Shown here piece after piece: positions 10,805 to 22,226 of a stretch of DNA of 64,000 nucleotides. Location of the stretch: contig CP085829.1 of assembly GCA_020809705.1 (NCBI GenBank), positions 3,348,001 to 3,412,000 of the forward strand. Direction: 5' to 3'. The position numbers and the translations under genes are program-made. Below the pieces are notes generated by a model that saw only the letters and a list, made by a program, of their open reading frames with translations, was not told the origin of the DNA and did no database searches. The DNA comes from Calonectria ilicicola. Its lineage: Eukaryota; Ascomycota; Sordariomycetes; Hypocreales; Nectriaceae. Position 1 is the first letter of the stretch. Each line of letters opens with the position of its first letter.

Positions 10805-13308
10805 GGACGGTCAGGCTATTCGATGAGCTTGGCGCGAGCGCAGCTGCAGAGTGAAAACGGCGCAAGAAAGACACCCACTGGTGCGTCTTTGTTGAATAAG
10901 ATACGGCGAAACACGAAGCCAGAACAGGCTTTCAGCAGAAAACACACAAGAATTGGTCGACGTGGTGCTAGAACACCACCAAAAAAAAGATGATTCCGTG
11001 TCACGACCAGCGCTGGATGACGGTGTTAATCGAAGATTAACTTGGAGCGGGGCGAGGATGAAGCTGAGAAGACGGCGAGCTGGGTTGAAATGGGAGACCA
11101 AGCCGCGGTGGGATGTGGGATCTGGCTCGAGGCCATGAGGCGAGAGGAGGAGAGATAGCATGGTGATTGATGCGAGCCGGGCACACGAGCGAGCGGGTAT
11201 AGAGAGGAGACGACTAGATATTCGAGCGATGCTCACGACATCTCCATTTCACGGAGATCGGGCCAAACGCGGAGTAGCAAACGGGCAGGGGACAGGTCGA
11301 AACGCCCAGGTTCTTTGCGTACGCCACGGTGCCTATCCTGGTAGAAGGTTGCAAGGGGGGGTGGGAAGGTGTTCATGGGTCCCGCTGAGGCAAGTGGTGT
11401 GGTCACTGTGGTGGAGGGTGTCGTGAGTGGATGAAAAAAAAAAAAAAAGAGGGCTTTGTCCAAGATGGGTACTGGGGGGGAGGTGATGATACCAGTGATT
11501 ACTCGCTCGGTACGTCGATTGAGCACCATCGGAGACAAAGGAAATGTTTTCGAGGGTGGCCGTTGACTCTTTTTTTAGAGCCCTGGCCGTTTCATGTTAC
11601 TTTGTCCCTAGCTGCTGCCCGTTGCCTTCATTCCAGCCCGAGCCCGAGTCCTCCTTATAGGGTGCCTTGCCTTCTTGCTCTTTGATATCATCATCACGCC
11701 CACGGCTGCTGCCAGGGTATAGCCTCACTTTTTTTTTCTAACCCTCCCCTCCTTTGAACCCCCCAATTTACTAACCACCCACCCAGTCACAATAGATCGG
11801 CCAACTACCACTCACCAGGGGCATATACATACTCCATCGACGTGACACGATGGAGATGGCCTATGCAAGCCGCGGGTATCGACAGGGCCCGGTTGTGTAA
11901 CGGTTACACGTACTCGACTTCACGCAGAGAGCTTGTCTTGCTTGTGCTGGATCTGTATCATCCGAGTACACTCCTGTCAACGCTACCCTCCTCGTCCGTC
12001 CGCCCGCCTCCGCCCGTTCGAGGGCGCAATGGCAATCCTTCCAGTGCTGTCCTCGACTCACAGCCCCGGGATGACAGCATGGTCTCGCCGGCGAACAATG
12101 GCAACGGGCTTCACATCACGCGGTGGCTCAAGCCGCCTCCCAGGGGTCTGGCTGGCAGCTTGTCAGAGACTCGACTCAACAACGGATGGCCGCCTCTGAT
12201 CTGTACCCTACGTGCAGCAACGCGGCCATCGGACCCACCCCGTCGCGCGGAGCCCACCCACCATTGATCGGGGCTAGGGAGCCGAGCACACTAAGGCGTC
12301 CAGGCCACTCACAACCGCGCTCCAGACGTAAAAATATGGCCCGGCTCCCGATGCTCAACCGCAACGGCTGTTCCCTTCAATCGGGATTCCATTCATCGCC
12401 TCATCTTGAAGTTCCAGACTCCGGGTACCTACCTGCCCCTGGCCTTTGCCTTCAGATGGGCCTAGCCCAACTGCTGAGGCCCCCCTGCAACGCTCCCCAT
12501 CCTCCTGGCGCCGCCGCTGGGGCACAGCAGTGAGACAACTAACCAGTCACTCTCGTGTCCGTCCGTGGGGGAGGACGCCGCACATGTAACAGCCAATTCC
12601 ACATTTTGGCTGGCGCTGATGCTTCTGGCCCTTTTTGTACTTGCCAAATATGCGCCTCCTGGACCGAGCGCTCTTCTCGGCTACCAGCTTTTCTTGTCTC
12701 TTTTCCCCCGGCTGCGTGTCTCAATTGCTCCGGCAGATACAGGTCCAGAAAAAACCGCGCGGTGCTCTTGGATGTGCGGAGTCCCAACGGTGGCCGTCGT
12801 GGGTCATGCTTCGTCACTCATCCTATTGGTTCCGCTCGCCCAAAGTGAAGCATCAACATGTAAGCGATGACCTCTCGCGAGACACTACCAACGCCACAAT
12901 GACCACATTCGGCCTTGTCTCTCAGCTTCGTCACATCTATCTTGTCAACAACGTGAATCTTACCCCTCCGTCAAAGACCCCTGTCTCCACACGCAAAGCC
13001 CATCGAGTTACCGTCGACGGGGACCGACTCCGACGAGGGCTGACCCTATCCCATCCCAGCCCAGACCTACAGATGACATTGTGTCCTAGCCACCTCCAGC
13101 CGCCCAACCAACCAACGCGAAAGTGGCGTCTGCTGCACTCGGAGCGACAGTGCGTGCTATCGGCGTCATAGTTGCGTCCCCCCAAATACGAAGGCCTATC
13201 GGGTCACGGTTTTTGGGCAGTTTCTGCCGCCAGCCAGAACTAATCTCGAAACACCCATGGAATGCTGCGCATGTGCTCGGGAGGGTGATCGACGGCTTCC
13301 CACCCCTC

Positions 13309-13329
13309 GCTTGCTTGCTTGCTTGCTTG
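13309..13329. repeat. GCTT tetranucleotide repeat
   Basis: About five GCTT units lie in the intergenic region between CRY-DASH and the 2-methylcitrate dehydratase gene. Confidence 0.85.
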
Positions 13330-14491
13330 TCCGTCGGGGAGTGACATTCACCATCCCGATATGGAGTAGACCTTGACCAAGATCTTGGAATATCTCGATA
13401 ACGCGGTGCAACCGCCACAATTTGAGAGCTGAGCTCTGAGCGTTGGGCTCTTGCTATGCTAGCCAGTCAGTCCGGCCCAGACAGCCCGGCCCGTCGCCCC
13501 GTTGGACTCCGTAGGACTCCGTTGGACTTGACGCGCAGTTCCCGCGGCCGAACATGCTGCAGGCCTAGTCTGGTAACTACAACTCATCTGGCATGCACCA
13601 ATGCAGCCTCATAGTAGGTCAATTCTGAATACGTGACTGGCTCGCAAAAGCATGGTGAGCTGGAACACGCATTTGGCCTCTGTTCCCAACTTCATCCCGC
13701 CCATCGTTAGCTATCCCCACTCAACAGCGAACAGATCCACACTTCCCCTACCCTTAGTCGCACCGTAAGGCTATCCTAGGTCTGGCTCCGATTTAGAGCG
13801 CTGGTGGCCACGATCCCCGGCCAACCCCCTTTACTGCTGATCGCAGTTCATCGTATGAAACACAGCATAGGCTACGTCACGGGCCCTTGCTTAAAAACCA
13901 GACTACTGGAAGGAAAATACCACCCTTGGGATTCAAGTGCGTGGAATGCTACGTTGGTGGCTTCGAGATACACCGCTAGAGCATACCAAAAAGCAAAACA
14001 GGACACTTCACACTGAGACTTGCCCGCGGACTGCAGGCCCTGGAAGCGGGAAATTTGCGTAATGTCGCAATCTTCCCACGTCTCTAGCTCCCGGTGGCGA
14101 CTCTCGGAGTCCATAAAACAACCTGATGTGTCCGCTGCGGCTGAGGCGCCCCTCCATCAGCGTGGCCATGCCGTCGTCCCAATTTGCAATAAATTGATCA
14201 CAGGATGGCCTTGGTTGCTCTAGACTGGCCCCTCAACAGCTCCTTTGCCGTCTAGACCCCGGGTGGCTCAGCATTGGGCAATATTTGCCCCCAGCCCACG
14301 CATCTCAGGGATGCATCTCAGCCTTATGGGTGGCAGCACCCCTGATTCGTTCACATTCTTGGAGGCGCAAGCTAGCGAGGGCTAGATCAGTTCCAACACA
14401 GGAGGCTTAATGCTTGATAGGTCGTGTGTGCTTGATTCAGCCGGCTTTTGCATTTTGGGTAATCCGTCTTACTGCACATATTTTTGATGCT

Positions 14492-14521
14492 ATCCCCTTG
14501 AATGTGCGAAGGCAGCAGCAG
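14492..14521 (+). repeat. Dispersed 30-nt repeat, copy 1
   Basis: This 30-nt block (starting atccccttgaatgtgcgaag and ending in a cagcag run) is identical to the block at 18043-18072, in the same orientation. Both copies are followed within about 15 nt by agcaatca. It lies 3' of the 2-methylcitrate dehydratase gene. No coding role is evident. Confidence 0.9.
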
Positions 14522-14756
14522 TGTAGTCGGAGCAATCAATCAATATACACACATGGATGCGTATGGGATGTCTTCACATTTCAGATTCATTGTACAACTA
14601 ACATAAATTTTAAATTTTCCATTTCATACGTTTTTTATTTGATTGATTTGATAATGATCAATTTAGTTATATTGCGACATCATCCAGGCTCAACCTTGAC
14701 CTTTTAGATCACCTCTTTTAGGTGCCGTTTCATTTCATTAATTTGTTTCATCCTCT

Positions 14757-16638
14757 TTACACAAACTTGCTCGACTCGACAGTGTACAAGTCGACATACT
14801 CATCAACAGTCATGGCCTCGAGGCGCTTGCCGTCCAAGCCGAGGTCGACCAACTCCTTCACACGAGCCTCGGGGTAGTGAGGGCCAAGGTGGCGCTTGTA
14901 CTTCTCGAGGATGACGGGCTTGGCCTCCTCACGGCGGAGACGGTGGCCCAGAGGAGCCTCAACAGCAACCTCATCCAGAATGGTGCCGTCGTTGAGCTCA
15001 ACGGTGAGGGCGTTGGAGATGGTGCGGAGAGCAGGGTCATGGTAGTCCTTGGTGTACTGGGGGTCCTCAACGCACTTGATCTTCTGGCGGAGGGACTCGA
15101 CGAGGGGAGAGGTGGCGGCCTCACCACCGTCGACGTAGTCAGTGGCCTCAAGACGGCCAAAGACGAGCATGGTGGCGCACATGTACTGGATGCAGTGGTC
15201 ACGGTCGGCAAAGTTGTCCATGGGCTTGAACTGCTTGTCAATGATGCGGATGCAAGCCTCGTGGGTTCGGCAGGTAATAGCCTTGATATCAGCGGCAGAC
15301 TTGCCCTGGGACTTGAGAAGGTGGTGAATCTTCTCCGAGGCCTCAACGGCGGTCTGGGAGTGGAACTCGGCAGGGTACGAGACCTTGAAGAGGACGTTCT
15401 CCATGACGTAGCTGCCGTAGGGACGCTGGAACTCGAACTTCTTGCCCTTGAAGAGGACGTCGTAGAAACCCCAGACGGGGGCAGAGAGGACTGTAGGAAC
15501 GCCCTGCTCGCCCTTCATAACCTTCAGTGCCAGGTTAACAGCGCGCTGGCAGGCATCACCGGCAGCCCACGACTTGCGGGACATGGTGTTGGGGGAGTGG
15601 CGGTAGGTTCGCAGGCTCTGGCCATCAACCCAGGCCTGTGTGACGGCGTCGGCGATCTGCTTCTCGCTGAGGCCGAGCATCTTGGAGACGACGGCGGTGG
15701 AGGCAACCTTGACCAGGACAACGTGGTCAAGGCCGACCTTGTTGTACGAGTTCAGGAGAGCCAGGCAGCCCTGGATCTCATGGGCCTTGATCATGCCCTC
15801 AAGAACATGCTTGATGGTGAAGATCTTGCCGCCAGCGAGGTTGCCACCGGCCTTGTTGGTGCGGTTGATCCAGTCAGCAACAGCGAGAATGGCGCCCAGG
15901 TTGTCCGAGGGGTGACCCCACTCAGCAGCCAGCCAGCAGTCATTGAAGTCGAGCCATCGGATCATGGCACCGATGTTGAAGGCGGCGTTGACGGGGTCCA
16001 GCTGGAAGGGGGTTCCAGGGACCTTGGGGCCGTTAGGGACGATGGTACCAGGGACAATGGGTCCAAGGAGCTTGGAGCACTCCTTGAACTTTAGGCCCTC
16101 AAGACCGCAGCCAAGGGTGTCGAGGAGAATCCATCGAGCAGTGTCAAACTATTTTGTTTTTAAACGAAACATGGTCAGCAGTGAACGAATATCAAATCAA
16201 TATGTCACGAGAATTGGGAGTATGTGTTTTGTGTTGTGTTGTGTTGTACTGGACGCATGGCCGTGAATCCGTGGCGGGGTAGCAAGCAGAGCTTCGGCAT
16301 GCTTTGGCGGGGTAGACAGGATGCCGCAGCAAGGACGGGAAATGAACAACAACAATACTCACAGCAAGCTCCGAGTCGATGGGCTTATTGGCGACATAGT
16401 CGGCAATATCCTTGATCTCGGGGTCGTATTCACGGGCCTGGGAAGACATGGCGGGCGCTCCAGAAAGTCGGGCAGCAGATGTAGAGAAAGAGCTGTGGGA
16501 AGCAAGAGTCGCGCGGGCGGCGCTGAAGACGGCCGAGCCTGAGCGGGCCACGAGGGGGGCACCGGCGAGTCGAATGCTACGGGGCTGGATGCGTAGCTTG
16601 GTGGCCGTCCGAAGACCGCGGTTGACGGCGGCGGACAT
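14757..16638 (-). CDS. prpD: 2-methylcitrate dehydratase, mitochondrial, 555 aa
   Basis: Exons 16638-16363 and 16148-14757 join in phase 0 across a 214-nt intron, giving SELA|FDTARW. The first 60 or so residues are rich in Arg, Ala and Ser with almost no acidic residues, ending near SFSTSAARLSGA, as in a mitochondrial presequence. The rest matches the MmgE/PrpD family: RWLDFNDCWLAAEWGHPSDN, GCLALLNSYNKVGLDHV, DGQSLRTYRHSPNT and YPAEFHSQTAVEA. The enzyme dehydrates 2-methylcitrate to 2-methyl-cis-aconitate in the methylcitrate cycle, which detoxifies propionyl-CoA. The codon bias (strong C-ending) suggests high expression. A GTGTT pentanucleotide run sits inside the intron. Confidence 0.95.
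16231..16245. repeat. GTGTT pentanucleotide run in the prpD intron
   Basis: Three GTGTT units lie within the single intron of the 2-methylcitrate dehydratase gene. This may explain why the intron is longer (214 nt) than most in this window. Confidence 0.75.
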
Positions 16639-18662
16639 GGCTTTGCGGGAGGGAATTGGCTAGCGGGATGGTCTCGTCGACGCAACGCGAATTGGGTCGA
16701 GGACGAGGACAGGGCACGGCTTAGATTGGTCGAGGAGCTGTCCAACGAAGCCTTGTTGGGACAGGATGAAGGTGGTATATTTACAATTATGAGCTCGGCT
16801 CGTGTGAGGAGGGAATTGGTTTGCCGTGGCTGACCGCGAAGCTACCCTCGGCTACCCGCTAGTCCCTGGGAACCCCAACCGCCCATCGATGGGAATTGGC
16901 CTGCGAGATTGGCCAGCGTTCTCGCCCGAGTGGGCTCATGGCGATGCTCATTGGGGCAACACCGCGTCTGAGTTGGGGTTTGCGGTGAGGGGAAGACGCG
17001 AGCCAATGGTTCAAGTACAGAGCGATGTCGCTGTCATGTGCGATAGCGCACGCCGAGATGCGCTTCGAGCCGCTGTCAGAGATGCGGCCACTTTTGCCGG
17101 GCGAAATGGCGCGCGTCCTCGGTTTTTTCGACACCGTTTTGACGGTTCGACATCGGAGTGGGTGCATCATCATCATCATGTGGCCGTTATTGTTGTGGTT
17201 TTCAAGAGTGCGCTCTCAAAATGGCTTCCAATTCGAATGTGCATTCTCAACAACATCAACCTCTAATACTGGCGCTGTGACGGCCCAAATGATTGACTGC
17301 AACCTTGAATTTGGGCAGCCCAACCCTCTCCAATGCGACCCCGTGTGTCGTTTTCGGCTCGTTTCACTTTGCGTTCCATCTATCTGTAACTTTGAGCCGA
17401 TTCTAAAGCCAAGGTACTTTGTGCTTCGCTCGCAGAAGCTATCTGCAGCTGCTACCGTTCAGAAAGCTAGCCCGCCCCAGGTTTGACCCGAGGTACCGAG
17501 CCCTGCCGCAGTTCTGCGCCATCCTAAATTCTACCCTTGATCCGCCTGAGATTTATGCGTCATATTTATTCACATCATGCCCTGAGCGTGTCAGTCATGC
17601 CCTCGTCATCATTGTCCCTTTCACTACCAAGAAGTGAGCTCTGGAAAGCTCTCTACGTCACCGTCTTAAAAAGTTGGGGAGCCCATGTGGTTAGACTTTC
17701 ACGGGTTCTACCCCAGGTTTCCCCCCCTTGAAATTCCATCACCCACTGAGTGCGTGCGTCTCATAGGTCACCAATCGTGCACTAAAAATCTGGGGTTGGC
17801 CCTCAGGCTCCAGGGTATGCGAACAGACACGCTACAGACACGCTATTCCTGTGGTCATTGATTGAACTGTTTTATTTTTCTCTAGTATATGGGTCTCAGT
17901 GATGGATGAATTGTACAATGCTCAAATCAGATTTCAGGTTGAACTTTGTCTAATCCAATGTGTATCAAATGTGACAGGTTTTGCCATATTGTTGTGGCGA
18001 TCGCTAATGGCCGCTCGTGATAGCTACCCGATACCCTTGCTCATCCCCTTGAATGTGCGAAGGCAGCAGCAGCGTACCAAGCTAGCAATCATATTGATTG
18101 ATTATTGGAGTACTTTGCCACCCACCAACATTTAGAGAGGAACAATGTTCCTCGGGTACGTCAGTTTCTTAGCATAAGTGGTGACGGAATATGTATTCCA
18201 ATATATGTGGAGAAAAGTACGCTATCCCAGCGATACAAGACTGACTTACACAGCATATTCCAGCGTGTGGTCAATGTGCTGCTGGCTGCTGCTAATCAAT
18301 ATCTGGGATTTTGGACCTGTGAGCGATACGATGGGACCACTCAGCCCAGAACGGCCGCGTTCGTTCCCCATCCGCCATCCTGGCCCAGCCAATCACGATA
18401 CCTGTTCCCGGGGAGTGTGCACCGCCTCAATGGATGCCGCTTTCAGGTGATGGGCTGCCGTCCGACTCTCCGGGATCACGGTGCCACTCGCATCAAAGAA
18501 GTTTATTATCTCCTTTCCCCGACACCATCGTAGTTTCAGGTTCCATCTTTTCCCTCTGCTCCAAAGCCCCGCGCCGATCCGATCGCGCTTCCTACTTACT
18601 TACTTCCATCGAACCCGAACCATATCAGCCAGATCACCGCCCTCCCGGCACCATCCGCAATC
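16639..18662. other. Divergent promoter region of prpD and the SH3 gene
   Basis: This 2.0 kb separates two start codons pointing away from each other, so it should hold both promoters. It carries the second copy of the 30-nt repeat (18043-18072) and a TTAC run near 18594. Short frames here have no recognisable motif. Confidence 0.6.
18043..18072 (+). repeat. Dispersed 30-nt repeat, copy 2
   Basis: Identical over 30 nt to 14492-14521, same orientation, and followed by a related agcaatca segment with an attgattgatt tract. It lies upstream of both prpD and the SH3 gene, about 590 nt before the SH3 start codon. Confidence 0.9.
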
Positions 18663-19503
18663 ATGAGTACCGACCGCCAGACCATCATGGAGGTTAACAG
18701 GTCCCTCCGCAACATTAAGACGGTGCGTCCCTTCGCTGATTGGCCCATCGTGGGCGGAATCCTCTGTCTAGTTCACCGGACTCACGCTGGTATTGCAGGA
18801 ACTCGAGACGCTCCTCGAGAAGGGCGTCATCGACGACGCCGTCTTCGACACCATTCACAGCGCTCTGCCTGACGAGTCGCCCCTTTCAGGCCCTCTCCGC
18901 ACCGCGACCGGCTCCTCCGCCCCGACGCCCGCTCCTGCGGCCGCCAACCCGCCTGTCCGCGCCATGGAGAACCTCAGCGTCCAGAGCCAGTCTCCTGCGC
19001 CCCCTTCGTACGACCAGACACCTCCCCCCAACGTCCCTGCCCGCAACGCCAAGCCCGTCGTCGCCAACGCCCGCGCCTTGTACAAGTACGCCGCCACCGA
19101 CGGCCGCGATCTCTCCTTTGAGAAGGACGACAAGGTCAGCGTCTTCGAGTACATGAACCAGGACTGGTGGATGGGCCGCAACGAGCGCACCGGCCTCGAG
19201 GGCATCTTCCCTCGCACCTACGTCCTCGTCGAGAACGAGAACAAGGCGCCCGTCGCCACGCCCGCCCCCTACGGCTACCCTGCCCAGGCCCAGGGACCCC
19301 CCGCCCAGCAGAGCCCGTACAACAGCTCGGTGCCGCCCATGGCCATTGCCAACGGAAGCGAGCAGCAGCAGCAGCCTCAGGGCGAGCAGAAGGACAACAA
19401 GGTCAACGAGTACGGCAAGAAGTTTGGCAAGAAGCTGGGTAACGCCGCTATCTTTGGTGCTGGTGCCACTATTGGTGGAAACATTGTCAACAGCATCTTC
19501 TAA
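18663..19503 (+). CDS. SH3 adaptor, Lsb1/Pin3-like, 254 aa
   Basis: Exon 1 (18663-18722) and exon 2 (18799-19503) join in phase 0 across a 76-nt intron, giving NIKT|ELETLLEKG. The N-terminal helix pair (NRSLRNIKTELETLLEKGVI) is typical of the yeast Lsb1/Pin3 group. A Pro/Ala-rich linker follows. The SH3 domain lies at about residues 110-165, with ALYKY, the DWW tryptophan pair, EGIFPRTYV and an acidic RT loop. The C-terminal region is Gln/Pro-rich, then a conserved-looking basic and glycine-rich end (KKFGKKLGNAAIFGAGATIG). Family members bind the WASP homologue Las17 and modulate actin assembly and endocytosis. That role is inferred from the architecture. Confidence 0.92.
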
Positions 19504-20091
19504 GCCCTCGAAACGAAAAGGAGAGGTGGTTACGGGCGGAGGACTCGGAAAGATTATATACGTTATGCATCGGACTTGAACTTGGTGTGCTGGTATTTTA
19601 TTGGCGTTCTGGGACGGTTGGAGGGCTTAATTAGAGAATTCGTCCATCTGCTTTACGCAGTAGTTGATGCTACGCACATATACAACTGATATTCGCTCTT
19701 ATGGGAATGAACATGGTCTTTTTTTTTTCCTAAACCAAGGACTTGTCTCTCTCTCTCTTTTTTTAATTCCTCTCTGTGACTATGACTAGTAGCACATGTG
19801 ATCAAAACCAAGACAAAAACAAGGCTGCATTTGATTTGATTTACCTCTCAATTAATTCAACCACTTGAAATGCATCCCGATCCGCCAACACGTCCCGGCG
19901 GGTGGATCTCGGGGGGCCGACCCACCGTGCCACCGACAGTGCGTAGTCGTCCTATCCTTGTCGGGCAGACCGCTGAGGCCAGTCTTGGCACTGTGCATCT
20001 AAAAATTTCTTGACAGCCTCTTGGGATCTTTTCCTCCCCAAGTTGAAATCTTGATATAGCGACGACGATACACACGCGCAAGGTCGTCGCC
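19504..20091. other. Intergenic region between SH3 gene and CMS1
   Basis: This 0.6 kb contains the SH3 gene 3' end with T-rich tracts near 19730-19765 and the CMS1 promoter. No coding frame is supported. Confidence 0.65.
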
Positions 20092-21111
20092 ATGTCTAGT
20101 TCAAAGAAGCGCCAGGCAGAGGCGCCACCGCCCCAGGTGCAGACCGCCAAAAAGAGCAAGAAGAGAAAGGCCAATGCCCCGGACGACGACGCTCTGGACA
20201 TGGAACTCGGCCTCAACACGCTCTTTACTCGCATGGACAACCAGCTCTTGGCCGACCACCTTGCGCAAAAGCTCAGCCGCTTCGGCAGTGATCTAAGCCC
20301 GGTTGAGATTTCTGATCTGACCGTTTCAGGTAATTCCCTTCTTTTTTTTTTTTTTTTTTTATTCTGCGTTCTTCTCTCTCTCTCTCTTATTTTCGATCTT
20401 TTTTTCTTCTTCTTTTTTTTCCTTTCCGTATCTGGCAAGTGAGTAATCTAGTGTTATATTAACATCCAATTGTGTAGCTGGATCTATCCAAGACACAACG
20501 TCTTGGCAGGAGTCGAGAAGCCTTGATAAGCTCCCCGACTTTCTGGAGAAGTTCACTGAGGATCCGGAGCTTTTGAAGAAGGCGCCCAAGAAGAAGGGCT
20601 CACCGCACACCCTCATTGTCGCCGGCGCAGGACTAAGAGCGGCTGATATCACCCGCGCCGTCCGCAAGTTTTCCAGCAAGGACAATACGGTAGCGAAACT
20701 AGTAAGTAGTTTCTCATTATTATTATTATTTTTTTTTTACTGGCAATCATTGACACTCATCCAGTTTGCCAAACACATGAAAGTCGATGAGCAAGTCGCC
20801 TTTCTCAAGGGCCACAAGACGGGCATTGCTGTCGGCACGCCTGCCCGCCTTATTGATCTAATTGAAAACGGTAAGTTGCGCAGTAAAACCGCCATCCCTA
20901 CTGGTCAACCCACTCACAGATTTACACAGGAGCACTGTCACTTGATAACCTGAAGCGCCTCATCGTCGATGCTTCGCACATTGACCAGAAGAAGCGGGGC
21001 GTTATGGACATGAAGGATACCATGATGCCGCTGGCGCGCTTCCTAGCACGCAAAGAATTCAAGGTCAGATATGTGGACGAGAAAAAGCCCCTGGCGTTGC
21101 TCTTCTATTAG
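20092..21111 (+). CDS. CMS1: Cms1-like 90S pre-ribosome factor, 249 aa
   Basis: Four exons, 20092-20329, 20478-20701, 20765-20870 and 20930-21111, with phases that agree throughout. The N-terminus is lysine-rich (KKSKKRKANAP) and probably nucleolar-targeting. The core includes SPHTLIVAGAGLRAADITRA, FAKHMKVDEQVAFLKGHKTG, IAVGTPARLIDLIENG and LKRLIVDASHIDQKKRG. This is the Cms1/CMSS1 family, which resembles the first RecA lobe of DEAD-box helicases (motifs like GTPxR) but lacks a complete ATPase core. Yeast Cms1 is in the U3-containing 90S pre-ribosome. Intron 1 (148 nt) contains a T-run and CT repeats. Length is close to that of fungal homologues. Confidence 0.92.
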
Positions 21112-21619
21112 ATACCCATTACTCCAAACAAAATTGATGCAATCCATTTTCTCGCTATCCTTTTATTAATTCTTTTCATTTTATTTTTTTCTTTAATTTT
21201 TTCGTTTATTTTTATTTTTTTGCCCTAGCTGATGTAAGGCGGAACTGTGTACAAGAGGTGCAGCCGCTCCTTACCAATGTTTGTTACAACGCGGGAGGAG
21301 ACAAACCCGTCCCTTCCACTGTTTAACTCCTTCCCAAAATTGCCTGCCTCGCCCCATTTCAACCCCTCGTCTGCATTCTCTCCAAAAACTTCCAACTCTT
21401 GTTCACTCTTGTTCACGCGTCCTCTTCAGTCTACGCTCATTCACCTGTAAACAACAACGTTGTTCCCGGCCTGTGATCGCATCTTCGTTTTTTCCTTCTT
21501 TTTGAACTACTTCCTTATTGAAAACTATTTTTCTTCTTCTTTTACTTAGTGACCATCATTCTCTGGCGACAAGCCTTGTTGATGCCACTCGCACCTTTGT
21601 TCCTTTTTCCTCGCCATTG
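21112..21619. other. Intergenic region before the secreted protein gene
   Basis: A T-rich 3' tract for CMS1 (21150-21225) is followed by a CT-rich stretch (21300-21600) that looks like a pyrimidine-rich promoter and 5' leader. No coding frame is supported. Confidence 0.6.
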
Positions 21620-22226
21620 ATGGTCATGAAGACTTGCCTCGCTGTTTTTCTCCTGCTGTTCAGCATGGCTGGCGCGGGTAGAACGGAACACTCGTCTGTA
21701 CCTGGTATGTAGTGGTGAGCCTTGATCACCATGTCAAAACGCGTCGTCCTAATCTCATTGTGTAGAATGTGCCATCGAATCTTCTCGCGACGTTATGCAT
21801 CATCATGGATTGCCAAACATCGATGCCCTTTGCAATAACGTTGTATCGCAGCCTCCTGCCCCGGTTCCTGCCCCGGTTCCTGCCCCGGTTCCTGCTCCGC
21901 CATCCCCACCTCCGGTGACATCGCAGTCTTGTTTGGCCTGTGAACTGGCTTCTGTTTCACTTGAATCATCAAAGACTCCCTGCAGCGATTCTAGTGGAAC
22001 ACCCTCTCCCCAAGTGCCTGTGCCTTTTGATTACGGCTATATTCTCAAAGAAGAAGACAATGACGAAGAATTCAATGCACCTCCTAGTCATGATGCCAGG
22101 TTGACTACCTCAAGATTTTGCAAATATGAGCACTCTGTTGGGGATGGCGGATGCAACCCAGAAATCCCTTCGAGTTCCGTAAGCCCTTTGCTCAATGGAC
22201 GGAAAATACCAAGCCTTGGTGTTTAG
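21620..22226 (+). CDS. Small secreted protein with PAPV repeats, 181 aa
   Basis: Exon 1 (21620-21704) and exon 2 (21766-22226) join in phase 1 across a 61-nt intron (GTATGT...TAG). The start MVMKTCLAVFLLLFSMAGAG is a good signal peptide; the second ATG at 21626 is also possible. The mature part has cysteines near the N-terminus (ECAIESS..., IDALCNN), a Pro-Ala-Pro-Val repeat made by 12-bp DNA units, a second cysteine group (SCLACELAS, TPCSD) and an acidic stretch (KEEDNDEE). The first cysteines recall the start of CFEM-type proteins but the full eight-cysteine pattern is missing. Probably cell-wall or secreted. Function unknown; it could be an effector-like or wall protein. Confidence 0.7.
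21855..21890 (+). repeat. 12-bp coding tandem repeat (PAPV)
   Basis: Three identical units of cctgccccggtt are followed by a diverged fourth. They keep frame and encode the Pro-Ala-Pro-Val repeats of the secreted protein, so unit gain or loss would change protein length without frameshift. Confidence 0.95.

Larger units (their letters stand above)
10289..14756. other. Large intergenic region, no supported gene
   Basis: This 4.5 kb spans from the CRY-DASH start to the 2-methylcitrate dehydratase stop. It should contain the CRY-DASH promoter. It holds a 32-nt GA microsatellite (10768-10799), a GCTT tetranucleotide run (13309-13329), A/T homopolymers and one copy of a 30-nt dispersed repeat (14492-14521). 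Overlapping frames at 11.8-13.4 kb exist on several strands but have no domain and odd composition. A stretch near 11.89 kb resembles a tRNA D-arm and anticodon loop but lacks a T-arm. Confidence 0.6.

Noticed and set aside
11885..11960. tRNA-Glu-like D-arm and TTC anticodon-like loop
   Set aside because: Resembles part of a tRNA but lacks a B-box/T-arm and a pairing acceptor stem.
11842..13171. Cluster of overlapping frames
   Set aside because: Frames disagree and have skewed Pro/Arg/Ser composition; no splice model gives a domain.
14877..16094. 405-codon plus-strand frame opposite prpD
   Set aside because: It is antisense to a clear enzyme. It exists because prpD codons end in C/G, which removes stops on the other strand.
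21855..21890. Possible CRISPR-like array
   Set aside because: The 12-bp units are adjacent without spacers and lie inside a coding exon.
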